Origin: Flavobacteriales bacterium UBA3477
GTDB taxonomy: Bacteria; Bacteroidota; Bacteroidia; Flavobacteriales; Schleiferiaceae
Length of the DNA: 64,000 nucleotides
Direction of reading: 5' to 3'
Assembly: GCA_002378005.1 (NCBI GenBank)
Contig: DFQY01000030.1
Span: 83,722 to 147,721, forward strand
The notes under the pieces were generated by a model. That model saw nothing but the letters and a program-made list of their open reading frames with translations. It searched no databases and was not told the DNA's origin. Shown here piece by piece: positions 8,417-18,072 of this stretch (the stretch's first letter is position 1; each line of letters starts with the position of its first letter). A program made the translations under genes and the position numbers.

Positions 8417-10417
8417 TTAGATGTTGTTTAAGACAGTCACTGCCGATTTAACTCTGATTTCATTGTTGTGGGTCAACACGAAGTAGTACGTCCCATCTTC
8501 GAGCTTCGCCCCACCATCAGTGGTTCCGCCCCAAGCGTTGTTATATACTTCTTGGTTGTACACCGGTGTTCCCCAGCGAGTGTATACCGTGAACTCACAT
8601 GGATCACCATTGGTAATACCGCTTAGGTCTAGTACATCGTTCAAACCGTCTCCATTCGGAGTAATGACGTTTTGAATGTTACCGTATGTATTCGCATAGA
8701 TCACGGTAGAATCCTGCTCCTTCACGAACACCTGAACACTTGCCGTATCTGTACAACCGTTTATATCCTCCACTTGGATGTAGTAGGTAGTGGTATCCGC
8801 CGTTGGCAAGGCCAAGGTAGAGGCACCGTGCTGATTGCTAAAGGTCGATGGCGCATCTGCAAACCAGTAGAATGATGTTCCTCCGGTAGCAGAAAGCGTA
8901 GTATTATCTCCAGGACTTATGATCTGCGGAGAGGCCGTAGCGGTGGCAACCACCGCGTAATTGTAAATGTCCAAAGTATCGTACGTTTTACACCCATTGA
9001 TTCCTGAGGCTGCAATAATATATTGTCCAGGAGACGAAAGGAAATTTTGTTTTCCTACCCAAAGTCCACCATTCCAAGCAAAAGATAAACCATTGCTTAC
9101 AAGACTGACTAAAACGCTATCATATACACAAATACCCAAGGAATCCCCCGGCATAATTGCTAAGGTTGGGAAGTTTACAAATTCAATGGTGGTTTCATTT
9201 GTAATAAATGAACACGATTCATTAACAATACTCAATCTATAATCCGCCGTATCAGCAACTATAGAAGTATCGACCAATAACCAAGGCATAGTATCGTTAG
9301 GTAAATTCTGCCAGTTACCAGAACCCGACGGATAGGCCACTTGCCATTGATATTCCCAAGTACTGTAAAGAACCGTATCCTGAGCCATAAGCATTACTGA
9401 ATCCGTCAAACACAAAGTGGTGGAAGGAAAGTTTTGATAAGACCACATGCCCACATCAACCGTAGTTGATGGGATGGTGTCCACAAAAACGTGGAATACA
9501 TCCGAGGTGTCTGTACAACCGCCTGGATCTGAGGTAACCATTAAGTACCAAGTTCCTGTTGTGTCCACATCAATTGTCGGCAATGTATCTCCCAATAAAG
9601 GATACATCACTGGTTGCCCAAAAATGTTGACGCTATCGTCTTTCAACCATTGGTACTTGTAACCTGTAATCCCTGGTGAAGGGAATCCAAAATGCTCCAA
9701 AGTAGCAATTGTACCTTCACACATTTGAATACTATCGATTCCAATATAGTTGATACCTGCCCCGCCGTTAGCGAAAACTTCAGCGCCCGGTGAATAGGTA
9801 TTGGCGATAGTATCATTAGATGTGGCATCACATAGGTTTGAACTGACTTCGATGGCATATACATCACTGGCAATAACTAAAAGGGAGTCGTCAGTTTCAC
9901 CCATCATTGGCGCACCACCTTGTAACCACTGGTAGGTGTAGCTCTGTCCAGCCGGAGGAGCGTTCGCCACTAAAATCGCTGTATCGCCTTCACAAAAAGT
10001 GATTACCCCATTTTTATCGAACCAGTTGTAGGCCTCGATACCGGTATTTGGGTTAGCACCGATGATGACGTTAGAAATGGTATCAGATATGCGAACTGGA
10101 TTTGAACTCACCAAACGGAAGCTATACACGCCTTGTGTGGTGTTATCAGGAACTAAAACGTCAATGTCGTTGCTGGTACTTACACCGTAGGCCAAGAGCG
10201 GAGAAACGCTCACGAAGTTACCGGCAAAGGCACCGCTAGAATTACTCATCTCCACCGAGAAGGTATTCCCAACGTTGTACGGTGAGGCAATATCAAACGA
10301 AAATACGATGGTATCTCCTTGACAAGCCTGAAGGCTCAGTGAAGCATTCGCTGTACTTTGACCGAATGAACTCGCGGCAAAGAGTAACGAAGCAAATGAG
10401 AGTAAAAATTTTCTCAT
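8417..10417 (-). CDS. Secreted Ig/PKD-like repeat protein with T9SS type B C-terminal domain
   Basis: 666 aa. Signal peptide (about 1-20, ending SSFGQ), then several Ig/PKD-like beta domains, each with the pattern C..GDT followed by Y.YQWL (visible near 145-165, 235-260 and 340-365), a region with repeated cysteines, and a C-terminal gliding-motility-associated sorting domain (about 575-666: NVITPNGDGLND, VYTRWG, DGTYYFVLT). The CTD directs passage through the T9SS and surface anchoring. Downstream and almost touching is its probable PorP/SprF partner, the arrangement of sprB/sprF-type pairs. Ligand unknown; an adhesin role is inference. Confidence 0.87.
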   Translation of the reverse strand: MRKFLLSFASLLFAASSFGQSTANASLSLQACQGDTIVFSFDIASPYNVGNTFSVEMSNSSGAFAGNFVSVSPLLAYGVSTSNDIDVLVPDNTTQGVYSFRLVSSNPVRISDTISNVIIGANPNTGIEAYNWFDKNGVITFCEGDTAILVANAPPAGQSYTYQWLQGGAPMMGETDDSLLVIASDVYAIEVSSNLCDATSNDTIANTYSPGAEVFANGGAGINYIGIDSIQMCEGTIATLEHFGFPSPGITGYKYQWLKDDSVNIFGQPVMYPLLGDTLPTIDVDTTGTWYLMVTSDPGGCTDTSDVFHVFVDTIPSTTVDVGMWSYQNFPSTTLCLTDSVMLMAQDTVLYSTWEYQWQVAYPSGSGNWQNLPNDTMPWLLVDTSIVADTADYRLSIVNESCSFITNETTIEFVNFPTLAIMPGDSLGICVYDSVLVSLVSNGLSFAWNGGLWVGKQNFLSSPGQYIIAASGINGCKTYDTLDIYNYAVVATATASPQIISPGDNTTLSATGGTSFYWFADAPSTFSNQHGASTLALPTADTTTYYIQVEDINGCTDTASVQVFVKEQDSTVIYANTYGNIQNVITPNGDGLNDVLDLSGITNGDPCEFTVYTRWGTPVYNQEVYNNAWGGTTDGGAKLEDGTYYFVLTHNNEIRVKSAVTVLNNI

Positions 10418-10542
10418 GATAGTCTTTTGGGTTAAACGATAGTGCGCTTTTATGGCGCATTGTTGCTAATTTCGCCAAAGCACAGCAATTACCGTGCTAC
10501 GATTACTAATTAAAACAAGGATTCTATCAACAATAGTCCCAT

Positions 10543-11001
10543 ATGACACAAAATCAAGCCCAAAGTCTGCTCAAGAAGCTCCAAGCCCTAGATCATTTGA
10601 CCGGAAAAGTGCTTCAGGAAGCGGTGGTTCAGCTATTGGACCAGCAGGTGGAATATTACAACTGGACGGGATTTTATTTCATGAACGATGAAGAGCAGCA
10701 GCTGGAAATAGGACCTTATGTTGGAGCGTATACTGACCATACAGTCATCCCCTATGGACGCGGCATATGTGGTCAAGTTGCCGTGAGCGGCAAAAGCTTC
10801 GAAGTCCCGGATGTGCATGCGCAAGACAACTATTTAGCCTGTAGTCTTGAAACCAAGAGCGAAATCGTAGTGCCTATGTACAAGGATGAGATTTTGGTGG
10901 GCCAATTAGATATTGATTCACACAAGCTCGATCCCTTTACGGCGGAGGACCACGACGTATTGAATAGGGTTGTGGAGTTTGTGGCGGCTAGGCTCTATTA
11001 A
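10543..11001 (+). CDS. GAF-domain protein, free methionine-R-sulfoxide reductase-like
   Basis: 152 aa, a single GAF domain. It resembles free Met-(R)-sulfoxide reductase: EYYNWTGFYF (37-46), PYGRGICG (70-77), DVHAQDNYLACS (90-101), ETKSEIVVPM (103-112). C76 and C100 match the last two of the three family cysteines. The first, expected about ten residues before C76, is absent (that position is a histidine). In fRMsr enzymes the cysteines reduce free methionine sulfoxide, so this protein may use a shortened thiol cycle or be a non-catalytic GAF sensor. Convergent with the next gene, with an 11-bp gap and no terminator hairpin. Confidence 0.8.
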   Translation: MTQNQAQSLLKKLQALDHLTGKVLQEAVVQLLDQQVEYYNWTGFYFMNDEEQQLEIGPYVGAYTDHTVIPYGRGICGQVAVSGKSFEVPDVHAQDNYLACSLETKSEIVVPMYKDEILVGQLDIDSHKLDPFTAEDHDVLNRVVEFVAARLY

Positions 11002-11012
11002 TCAGCGCCCAT

Positions 11013-12266
11013 TTACGCTTGCAAGCGAATGGCGTCAACCGGGTTTAATCGGGCCGCCATCCAAGCTGGAATCAAGCCTGAAATCAAACCAATGCCTGCA
11101 CTCAGTATCAAGCCTAGCACGATGTTTCCTAGGCTTAAAAAGATATCGAAGTCAAAGGCTGCAGCTGCGATGTAAGCTCCTATCGCAACGAGTATGAGAC
11201 CAGCAACACCTCCAAGTAGACAAAGCACTACGGACTCCGTCAAGAATTGGCTTAGGATAATAAAATCCTTCGCGCCCAAAGCTTTTTGAATACCTATTTC
11301 ATTCGTGCGTTCCCGAACGGAAACGAACATAATGTTGGCGATACCGAAGCCACCAACTAGGATAGAGAACATTCCGATGATGGTTCCCATAATACCTAGG
11401 GTACCAAATAAGCTGTCGAGTTGATTGGAAATGAGGGAAGGGTCGTTGAGTGCAAAATTGTCGTCGGCACCGGGACGCAATCTGCGAATGGATCGCATGA
11501 TGCCGGTGAGCTCGTCTTTAAATTGGGCCACTGTAATCCCCTCCTTGGCACTGGCCATGATCACATTGCTTTCGTTGCGATCGGTGTTGACCACCATACG
11601 TACTTTCTTGAAAGGCACCACCACCATCTTATCGTAGCTCTGACCTACCAAGCTTTCGCCGACTTTTTCAAACACCCCAATTACCGTGAGCTTTTGACCG
11701 CTGATTGTCACGCGTTGACCGATGATTTCCTCACCAGGCAAGAACAAACCTTCCGCAATGGAAGCACCGATAATACATATGGGGCGTCCGGCATTCATTT
11801 CAGACTCTGTGAAATAGCGCCCTTGGGCCAATTCGAAACTCCAGATCTTATTGTACTCAAACGTTGTTCCGAGCACATCCACACCAGTAGCATTATTCGC
11901 ATCTCTCTTGACGGTTGCGCCACCGAGTGAACTGCCAAAAGCTATGTGTTCGGCATATTGACTGCGGCGCTTGAGCAAGTCCGCTTCATGGCTAAGCGGC
12001 ACGGGGCGATTCAAATACTTCCACCATGCGAAATCTGCACCACCACCCCATGGCCATTTTTGGACGTAGACGACATTATCGCCGAATTGACTAACGCTAT
12101 CTCTTATGCTCTTTTCAAGACTATCTACAATACTGTAAACCAATATGATAGCAAAGATACCAATGGTGATGCCAAGCAAGGACAACAACGTGCGCAGCTT
12201 GTTCGTAGCCAATGAAATAAAGGCGAAAACGAAGCTCTCTTTTAATAATCTGAAGTAGGTGCGCAC
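11013..12266 (-). CDS. MacB/FtsX-type ABC transporter permease
   Basis: About 417 aa. N-terminal cytoplasmic segment and first membrane helix (LRTLLSLLGITIGIFAIILVYSI), a large periplasmic MacB_PCD domain (about 45-265, ending before LFGTLGIMGTIIGMF), then three C-terminal FtsX helices ending NPVDAIRLQA. The motif VSVRERTNEIGIQKALGAK is characteristic. No ATPase gene is adjacent. The frame is open to a TTG at 12287, but that codon lies inside a perfect -7 box (12285-12292), so I prefer the GTG at 12266. Typical substrates of this family are lipoproteins, peptides or antimicrobial compounds; the one here is unknown. Confidence 0.88.
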   Translation of the reverse strand: MRTYFRLLKESFVFAFISLATNKLRTLLSLLGITIGIFAIILVYSIVDSLEKSIRDSVSQFGDNVVYVQKWPWGGGADFAWWKYLNRPVPLSHEADLLKRRSQYAEHIAFGSSLGGATVKRDANNATGVDVLGTTFEYNKIWSFELAQGRYFTESEMNAGRPICIIGASIAEGLFLPGEEIIGQRVTISGQKLTVIGVFEKVGESLVGQSYDKMVVVPFKKVRMVVNTDRNESNVIMASAKEGITVAQFKDELTGIMRSIRRLRPGADDNFALNDPSLISNQLDSLFGTLGIMGTIIGMFSILVGGFGIANIMFVSVRERTNEIGIQKALGAKDFIILSQFLTESVVLCLLGGVAGLILVAIGAYIAAAAFDFDIFLSLGNIVLGLILSAGIGLISGLIPAWMAARLNPVDAIRLQA

Positions 12267-12284
12267 AGGGGTGTGGATTTCCCT

Positions 12285-12292
12285 CAAAATTA
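12285..12292 (-). promoter_or_regulatory. -7 promoter element of the ABC permease gene
   Basis: TAATTTTG on the minus strand, an exact TAnnTTTG match, 18 nt before the GTG at 12266. It overlaps the alternative TTG start at 12287, which therefore would not be transcribed from this promoter. Confidence 0.55.
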
Positions 12293-12327
12293 GCGTATTT
12301 CATAGAGATTCTGCGGAGCGAAAACCT

Positions 12328-12335
12328 TACTTTTG
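12328..12335 (+). promoter_or_regulatory. -7 promoter element of purH
   Basis: TACTTTTG, an exact TAnnTTTG match, 37 nt before the purH ATG. It could drive purH and read on into mreB, since no terminator separates them. Confidence 0.6.
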
Positions 12336-12372
12336 CTCTTTCTCAAGTTTTCCACTTAAAACCCTCTGCTTC

Positions 12373-13878
12373 ATGCGTATCAAAAACGCCTTGATTTCTG
12401 TTTTTCACAAGGACGGATTAGGTCCTATCGTCGACGCTCTTAACGCCATGGGGACCACCATTTATTCTACCGGTGGAACACAGGCATTCATTGAAGACCG
12501 CGATATTTCGGTGAAACGCGTTGAGGACCTTACCTCTTACCCGTCAATCCTTGGAGGACGAGTAAAAACGCTCCACCCCAAAGTCTTTGGCGGCATTTTA
12601 GCGAGAAGAGATCACGAAGGCGATCAAGCGCAAATGAGCGAATACGACATTCCTTACATGGATTTAGTCATTGTCGACCTCTATCCATTTGAAGCCACCG
12701 TTGCTTCTGGAGCACCAGAGCAGGACATTATTGAGAAAATCGACATCGGCGGCATCTCTTTGATTCGCGCCGCAGCCAAAAACTTCAAAGACTGTTGGAT
12801 TATTTCAAACATGGGCCAATACGAAGATGCCCTACAAGTCTTGCAAAGTGAGGAGGGCGCTACGCTTGAGGTTCGTCGCAGATATGCGCTCGAAGCTTTT
12901 GACGAAAGCTCAAATTATGATACTGCCATCTACCGTTACTTCGCTGGAGACCGTCTCGATCTGAAAATCAGCGGCCGCCAAAAGCAAAACCTACGTTACG
13001 GCGAGAACCCACATCAAGAAGCAGCCTACTACGGAAACCTTGATGATGCACTCGAACAAATTAACGGCAAGGCATTGAGCTACAATAACCTGCTCGACAT
13101 CGACGCCACAGTAAATCTCATCCGTGAATTCAACGATACCACCATTGCGATCATCAAGCACAACAATGCTTGTGGGTTGGCCACGCGTCCTACTCTTGCA
13201 CAAGCTTGGGACGACGCCCTAGCGGGTGATCCAGTGAGCGCCTTCGGTGGAGTGATTGCTGCGAATCGTAAGGTTGACAAGGCGACAGCCGAAAAAATGA
13301 ACACCTTGTTCTTTGAAGTAATGATGGCACCTGGATACGATGAGGATGCCCTTGAGGTTCTAAAAAGCAAGAAAAATAGAGTACTTCTAATCCTCAAGGA
13401 TTATGAAGTCCCTGCCTTCAATGTCCGTAGCGTACTCAACGGTACTTTGGTTCAAGCCAGAGATGCAAAGACCGAAACACAAGCGGATATGGAAACGGTG
13501 ACCAAAGTAGCACCTACACAAGAGCAGCTTGAAGATTTAGAATTTGCGGCCAAGATTTGCAAGCACACGAAGTCGAACACTATTGTCCTCGCCAAAGGCG
13601 GTCAATTATTGGGCTCAGGAACTGGTCAAACTTCACGAGTGGATGCTTTGAATCAAGCTGTAGAGAAAGCACAGCGTTTTGGATTTAGCCTTCAAGGAGC
13701 TGCCATGGCTTCGGATGCCTTCTTCCCTTTCCCGGACTGTGTAGAGATTGCCTATAATGCCGGAATTACGTGTGTAATTCAGCCGGGTGGATCTATTCGC
13801 GACAAGGAAAGCATCGAATATTGTGATGCATACGGCATGACGATGGTTACTACAGGAATTCGTCACTTCAAACACTAA
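12373..13878 (+). CDS. purH: Bifunctional AICAR formyltransferase/IMP cyclohydrolase
   Basis: Catalyses the last two steps of IMP synthesis: formyl transfer from 10-formyl-THF to AICAR, then ring closure. 501 aa. N-terminal MGS-like cyclohydrolase domain (about 1-130: STGGTQAFIED, KTLHPKVFGGIL), then the AICAR transformylase domain (LRYGENPHQEAAYYG, IKHNNACGLA, SDAFFPFPD). The frame is open upstream to 12259, but family similarity begins at MRIKNALISVFHKDG, so the ATG at 12373 is the start. purH ahead of mreBCD is a recurring Bacteroidota gene order. Confidence 0.97.
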   Translation: MRIKNALISVFHKDGLGPIVDALNAMGTTIYSTGGTQAFIEDRDISVKRVEDLTSYPSILGGRVKTLHPKVFGGILARRDHEGDQAQMSEYDIPYMDLVIVDLYPFEATVASGAPEQDIIEKIDIGGISLIRAAAKNFKDCWIISNMGQYEDALQVLQSEEGATLEVRRRYALEAFDESSNYDTAIYRYFAGDRLDLKISGRQKQNLRYGENPHQEAAYYGNLDDALEQINGKALSYNNLLDIDATVNLIREFNDTTIAIIKHNNACGLATRPTLAQAWDDALAGDPVSAFGGVIAANRKVDKATAEKMNTLFFEVMMAPGYDEDALEVLKSKKNRVLLILKDYEVPAFNVRSVLNGTLVQARDAKTETQADMETVTKVAPTQEQLEDLEFAAKICKHTKSNTIVLAKGGQLLGSGTGQTSRVDALNQAVEKAQRFGFSLQGAAMASDAFFPFPDCVEIAYNAGITCVIQPGGSIRDKESIEYCDAYGMTMVTTGIRHFKH

Positions 13879-13899
13879 TTTTTCTTAACTTGTTCTCCT

Positions 13900-14928
13900 A
13901 TGGGTTGGTTTAATTTTATGACAGAGGATATCGCTATTGACCTTGGTACGGCCAATACGCTAATCACCTACCAGGATAAGGTAGTAGTGGACTCTCCTTC
14001 TATTGTCGCACAAGACCGCAGAACCGGTCAAGTTATTGCTGTCGGGCAAGAAGCTCGTCAGATGCACGGAAAAACACACGAAAACATCAAGACTATACGT
14101 CCATTGAAAGATGGGGTTATCGCAGATTTTGAGGCGTCTGAATTCATGATACGTGAGTTAATTAAGGAAATTCCAGAGTTCAAAAAGCGCCTTTTCCCTC
14201 CTAGTTTGCGTATGGTAATATGTATCCCGTCAGGTATTACTGAAGTTGAAAAACGAGCGGTAAGAGATAGCGCTGAACGGGCTAATGCTAAGGAAGTCTA
14301 CCTTGTCCACGAACCTATGGCTGCGGCAATTGGCATTGGGGTGAATGTACTTGAACCGAAAGGTAATATGATCATCGATATCGGCGGGGGTACTACTGAG
14401 ATTGCAGTAATGGCGATGGGAGGTATCGTGTGTGATAAGAGTGTAAAGGTGGCTGGAGATGTCTTCACCGACGATATTGCACTGTACATGCGTTCACAAC
14501 ACAACTTGTACGTGGGTGAACGAACTGCGGAGAATATAAAAATCGCTGTTGGCGCTGCCATCGAAGAATTAGAGGACACACCAGAACCGTATTCTGTTCA
14601 GGGCCGTGATTTGCTTACAGGTAAGCCGAAACAAGTCCAGGTAGGCCATGCTGAGATTAGTCGTGCCTTGGAGAAGAGCATTACCCGAGTCGAAGATGCG
14701 GTTATGGAGGCATTGAGTAACACTCCGCCAGAATTGGCCGCGGATATATACAACTCTGGCATCTACCTCGCAGGTGGAGGTTCCATGCTGCGTGGACTGG
14801 ATAAGCGTATTTCTACAAAAACCGATCTTCCTGTATACGTTGCCGAAGATCCACTTCGTGCGGTAGTGCGCGGAACGGGTATTGTATTGAAAAATCTCGA
14901 GCATTTTAAGACCATCCTACAGAGCTAA
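13900..14928 (+). CDS. mreB: Rod shape-determining actin homologue MreB
   Basis: 342 aa, a full-length bacterial actin. Phosphate 1 motif DLGTANTLI (residues 10-18), phosphate 2 motif IDIGGGTTEIAV (about 158-169), and the adenosine-side motif YLAGGGSMLRGLD (about 288-300). MreB filaments move under the inner membrane and guide the elongasome that inserts lateral peptidoglycan. First gene of mreB-mreC-mreD-mrdA-rodA, 21 bp after purH. Confidence 0.98.
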   Translation: MGWFNFMTEDIAIDLGTANTLITYQDKVVVDSPSIVAQDRRTGQVIAVGQEARQMHGKTHENIKTIRPLKDGVIADFEASEFMIRELIKEIPEFKKRLFPPSLRMVICIPSGITEVEKRAVRDSAERANAKEVYLVHEPMAAAIGIGVNVLEPKGNMIIDIGGGTTEIAVMAMGGIVCDKSVKVAGDVFTDDIALYMRSQHNLYVGERTAENIKIAVGAAIEELEDTPEPYSVQGRDLLTGKPKQVQVGHAEISRALEKSITRVEDAVMEALSNTPPELAADIYNSGIYLAGGGSMLRGLDKRISTKTDLPVYVAEDPLRAVVRGTGIVLKNLEHFKTILQS

Positions 14929-14937
14929 AAGAACACC

Positions 14938-15729
14938 ATGAGGCAACTGATACTTTTTCTTTCGAAGTATCGAAACACTTTGTTGCTCATCGTGTTGATT
15001 GGTCTTTCATTCTTCAGGCACACCCAGAAAAATCCTGTAGCAGAGCACCGCATTAATTCCTTGGGCTTTGGAACTATAGCTGGGATTCAAAATTCATTGA
15101 ACAGCTGGAAGGCATATTGGGCGCTTGAGGCGGTGAATGAAGAATTGGCCCGAGAAAATGCAGCACTACGGACAAGTATTCATGGCAATGGCGCTCCAGC
15201 GTTTCAAGCGAATGAGGCCTATGATTACATCCCGGCGCAGGTCATAGAATACAGCTACAACAAGCGCAACAACTATATGCTCCTCAATGTGGGTGCAGCC
15301 GACGGCATTCATGCTGGGATGGGTGTTATCTCTGCGCAAGGATGGATTGGCACGGTAGTGGAGACCAGCAAAGACTTTAGCTCTATCATTCCCTTACTTC
15401 ACTTTAAAGGAAGTATTGGTGCACGGATTCCAGGCAAAGGACTGGGTGAACTGCGTTGGGAAGGCAATGACCACCGAAGCGCGGCACTCTTCGATGTACA
15501 ACGTGAACACCGTCCAATGTCTGGGGATACTGTGTATAGCTATACTCGGGCTAGTGTTGCCCCTCCAGTAATGGCCGGCGTAGTAGAAAGCTCCATTCAA
15601 AATCCCGAAGACCTCACTTGGGTCGCTAAGGTGAACCTGAGTAACGATTTTGCTAATATGACTTGGGTCTATGTTTGTAGGTTGCACCAACGAGAATCCT
15701 TAGAATCACTAAACTTCCCTACGCCATGA
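14938..15729 (+). CDS. mreC: Rod shape-determining protein MreC
   Basis: 263 aa. One N-terminal membrane helix (about 13-26), a periplasmic coiled coil (about 55-90, NSWKAYWALEAVNEELAREN), then the MreC beta domain with the family signature NVGAADGIHAGMGVISAQGWIG. MreC connects cytoplasmic MreB to PBP2 and RodA and in other bacteria activates PBP2. Start 9 nt after mreB; its TGA overlaps the mreD ATG (ATGA). Confidence 0.95.
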   Translation: MRQLILFLSKYRNTLLLIVLIGLSFFRHTQKNPVAEHRINSLGFGTIAGIQNSLNSWKAYWALEAVNEELARENAALRTSIHGNGAPAFQANEAYDYIPAQVIEYSYNKRNNYMLLNVGAADGIHAGMGVISAQGWIGTVVETSKDFSSIIPLLHFKGSIGARIPGKGLGELRWEGNDHRSAALFDVQREHRPMSGDTVYSYTRASVAPPVMAGVVESSIQNPEDLTWVAKVNLSNDFANMTWVYVCRLHQRESLESLNFPTP

Positions 15730-16232
15730 CTTCATTGAGACTCTTGTTGGCCTCTATTGGTGCAGTGCTTTTTCAGTGGGCGTTCTTACAAGGATTGCCA
15801 CTGAGCCAATACGGCAACCCCTATATCTATATATGGGTGCTTATGCTCTTACCACAACCCATGAGCCGCCAAAGCCAGTTTCTTATTGCCTTCCTTCTGG
15901 GAAGTATTATGGACAGCTTTGAACAGAGCGGAGGTGCCCATAGTCTGGCTTGTCTGGTGCTCATTTTGGTGAAGCCTTCGCTAGAAAATGCCCTCCTTGG
16001 TTTTAGAAAACCTGAAGAAGATGAAGGATTGGCCGCATTACCGCTGGGTGCCTTCGCAACCACTGCCGGGGCGTTGGTAGTTTTGCACCATTTGATCCTG
16101 TTTATAATGGAAAATTACGGCCTTCAGCATTTGGATACGTTGCTAATGCGTACCCTGTTTTCATCCCTCGTCACCTTGCTTCTACTCGTCATAATTCACG
16201 CCTTAACCGCGAGACGATATGCGAAGAAATAA
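15726..16232 (+). CDS. mreD: Rod shape-determining membrane protein MreD
   Basis: 168 aa, almost entirely hydrophobic, with about five membrane helices. Sequence conservation in MreD is weak and the call rests on position between mreC and mrdA, size and topology. The tract IYIWVLMLLPQPMSRQSQFLIAF is typical of Bacteroidota MreD. It overlaps mreC by 4 bp and mrdA by 14 bp. Confidence 0.9.
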   Translation: MTSLRLLLASIGAVLFQWAFLQGLPLSQYGNPYIYIWVLMLLPQPMSRQSQFLIAFLLGSIMDSFEQSGGAHSLACLVLILVKPSLENALLGFRKPEEDEGLAALPLGAFATTAGALVVLHHLILFIMENYGLQHLDTLLMRTLFSSLVTLLLLVIIHALTARRYAKK

Positions 16233-18072
16233 TGCTTTTTACCTTGGGTTAATGCTGATTTTCTTGGTGTTCTTGGTCCGATTATTCCAAGTACAAATCC
16301 TCAATGAAGATTATGCCGCCCGGGCCGAGCGAAACGCCACCGCAGTCGAGAAACTCTATGCACCTAGGGGCTATATCTACGACCGCAATGGAGAATTAAT
16401 GGTCGCGAACTCGCCTGCCTACGATTTAATGGTCAGTCCTTATTTGATCAAAGAATTGGACACGGCAGCCCTATCCAATCTTCTCGGACTCGAGGTCGTA
16501 AAAATCAAAGAACGCCTGCTTACCGCCGAGCGCTACAGCCATTTCCGCAGCAGCATGTTCATGAAAATGCTCTCTAAGGCGGAGTACACCAAAATCAATA
16601 GCGAGCTTAAAAGGTTCGCCGGCTTCCACGTTCAGAAGCGCATCCTCCGCTATTACCCGAAAAAGGGCTGTGCCAACGTTGTCGGCTTCATCGGCGAGGT
16701 GAATACAGATTATATCCGCTCCCACCCGGAATACAGCATGGGAGATTTGGTCGGCAAAAGCGGCATTGACAAGAGCTATGAGGAGGCCTTGAAGGGCACG
16801 CACGGCAAACGATTTTATACGGTGGATCACCGCAATAGAAAATTGGGAATTTGGAAAGACGGTGCCTTTGACGAACTCCCAACCCCTGGTGTCGACCTGG
16901 TCAGCAGTATCGACCTCGACTTGCAGCTCTATGGAGAAAAGCTCATGCGCGGCAAGCGCGGCTCCATCGTAGCCATCGAGCCAGAGAGCGGGGAGATCTT
17001 GGCCTTGATCACCTCACCGAACTATGATCCAAACGATCTCGTGGGACGCATTCGCAGTCAAAACTATACCACCCTCTATTACGACTCCATCAACAAACCC
17101 TTGTTTGATCGAGGCATCTTGGCAGAATACCCTCCCGGATCACCATTTAAACTCATTGGCGCCTTGGTTGGGCTTCAGGAAGGAGTAATCACACCCCGCA
17201 CAACAATGACCTGCTATGACGGCTTTCATTATGATAAACTTCATGTGGCCTGCCACTGTAAAGGAGGACCGCTAGATTTAAAAAAGGCCATTTCAGAAAG
17301 CTGTAATAACTACTTCTGTTCCGTCTACCAAAGAACCGTAGACAAAGGCGGAAATTCTAGAGTTGGACTGGAGCGCTGGAGCGAGCATGTGAAAAGCTTT
17401 GGATTAGGAAAATTCCTTGGCAATGACCTACCTACGGGTCGACGCGGCAATATCCCCGACACAGCGTACTACGATAGATTCCTTGGCTACAAAGGCTGGA
17501 GGGGGGTAACCTCGGTCAGTAATGGCATAGGGCAAGGGGAATTGGTCGCGACGCCCATCCAAATGGCCAACATGGTTGCCGCCATTGCCAATCGCGGGTA
17601 TTACTGCACTCCACACATCATTAAAAGTATTGGTGATGGTACGCCCATCGATAGTAATTACACTGTTCGTCGCTACACCACCGTTGATTCCATACACTTC
17701 CCAGTTGTCGTTGACGGCATGTTTGAAGTGTTCGAATCTGGTACAGCGAGAGGCGCACGCATACCTCATATCACACAGTGTGGAAAGACTGGGACGGCGC
17801 AAAATCCACACGGACAGGATCATAGTATTTTCGTCAGCTTCGCCCCAAAAGACAATCCAAAGATCGCCTTAGCGGTCATTATCGAAAACGGGTACTGGGG
17901 ATCGCGTTGGGCCGCGCCTATCGCGAGTCTAATGACAGAGCAGTACCTTACCGATACCATTACGCGTCCCGCCCTTGAACTACGGATGATCGAAGGAAAT
18001 CTTCACGACGAATACAAGATGCAACACAAAACCATTTATGGTGAAGACACTACTTACACTCCTAATTTCTAA
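16219..18072 (+). CDS. mrdA: Penicillin-binding protein 2 (elongasome transpeptidase)
   Basis: 617 aa class B PBP that cross-links new glycan strands during lateral wall growth. N-terminal membrane anchor (about 5-22), pedestal/dimerisation domain with RGYIYDRNGELMVANSPAYD, and the transpeptidase domain with all three active-site motifs: SPFK (308-311, after PPG), SCN (361-363) and KTGT (523-526). Overlaps mreD by 14 bp; its TAA shares one base with the rodA ATG (TAATG). Expected to form a complex with RodA and be activated by MreC. Confidence 0.97.
   Translation: MRRNNAFYLGLMLIFLVFLVRLFQVQILNEDYAARAERNATAVEKLYAPRGYIYDRNGELMVANSPAYDLMVSPYLIKELDTAALSNLLGLEVVKIKERLLTAERYSHFRSSMFMKMLSKAEYTKINSELKRFAGFHVQKRILRYYPKKGCANVVGFIGEVNTDYIRSHPEYSMGDLVGKSGIDKSYEEALKGTHGKRFYTVDHRNRKLGIWKDGAFDELPTPGVDLVSSIDLDLQLYGEKLMRGKRGSIVAIEPESGEILALITSPNYDPNDLVGRIRSQNYTTLYYDSINKPLFDRGILAEYPPGSPFKLIGALVGLQEGVITPRTTMTCYDGFHYDKLHVACHCKGGPLDLKKAISESCNNYFCSVYQRTVDKGGNSRVGLERWSEHVKSFGLGKFLGNDLPTGRRGNIPDTAYYDRFLGYKGWRGVTSVSNGIGQGELVATPIQMANMVAAIANRGYYCTPHIIKSIGDGTPIDSNYTVRRYTTVDSIHFPVVVDGMFEVFESGTARGARIPHITQCGKTGTAQNPHGQDHSIFVSFAPKDNPKIALAVIIENGYWGSRWAAPIASLMTEQYLTDTITRPALELRMIEGNLHDEYKMQHKTIYGEDTTYTPNF

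Noticed and set aside
12259..12372. In-frame upstream extension of purH
   Set aside because: The extension overlaps the opposing permease gene and the -7 box of purH; family similarity starts at the ATG at 12373.
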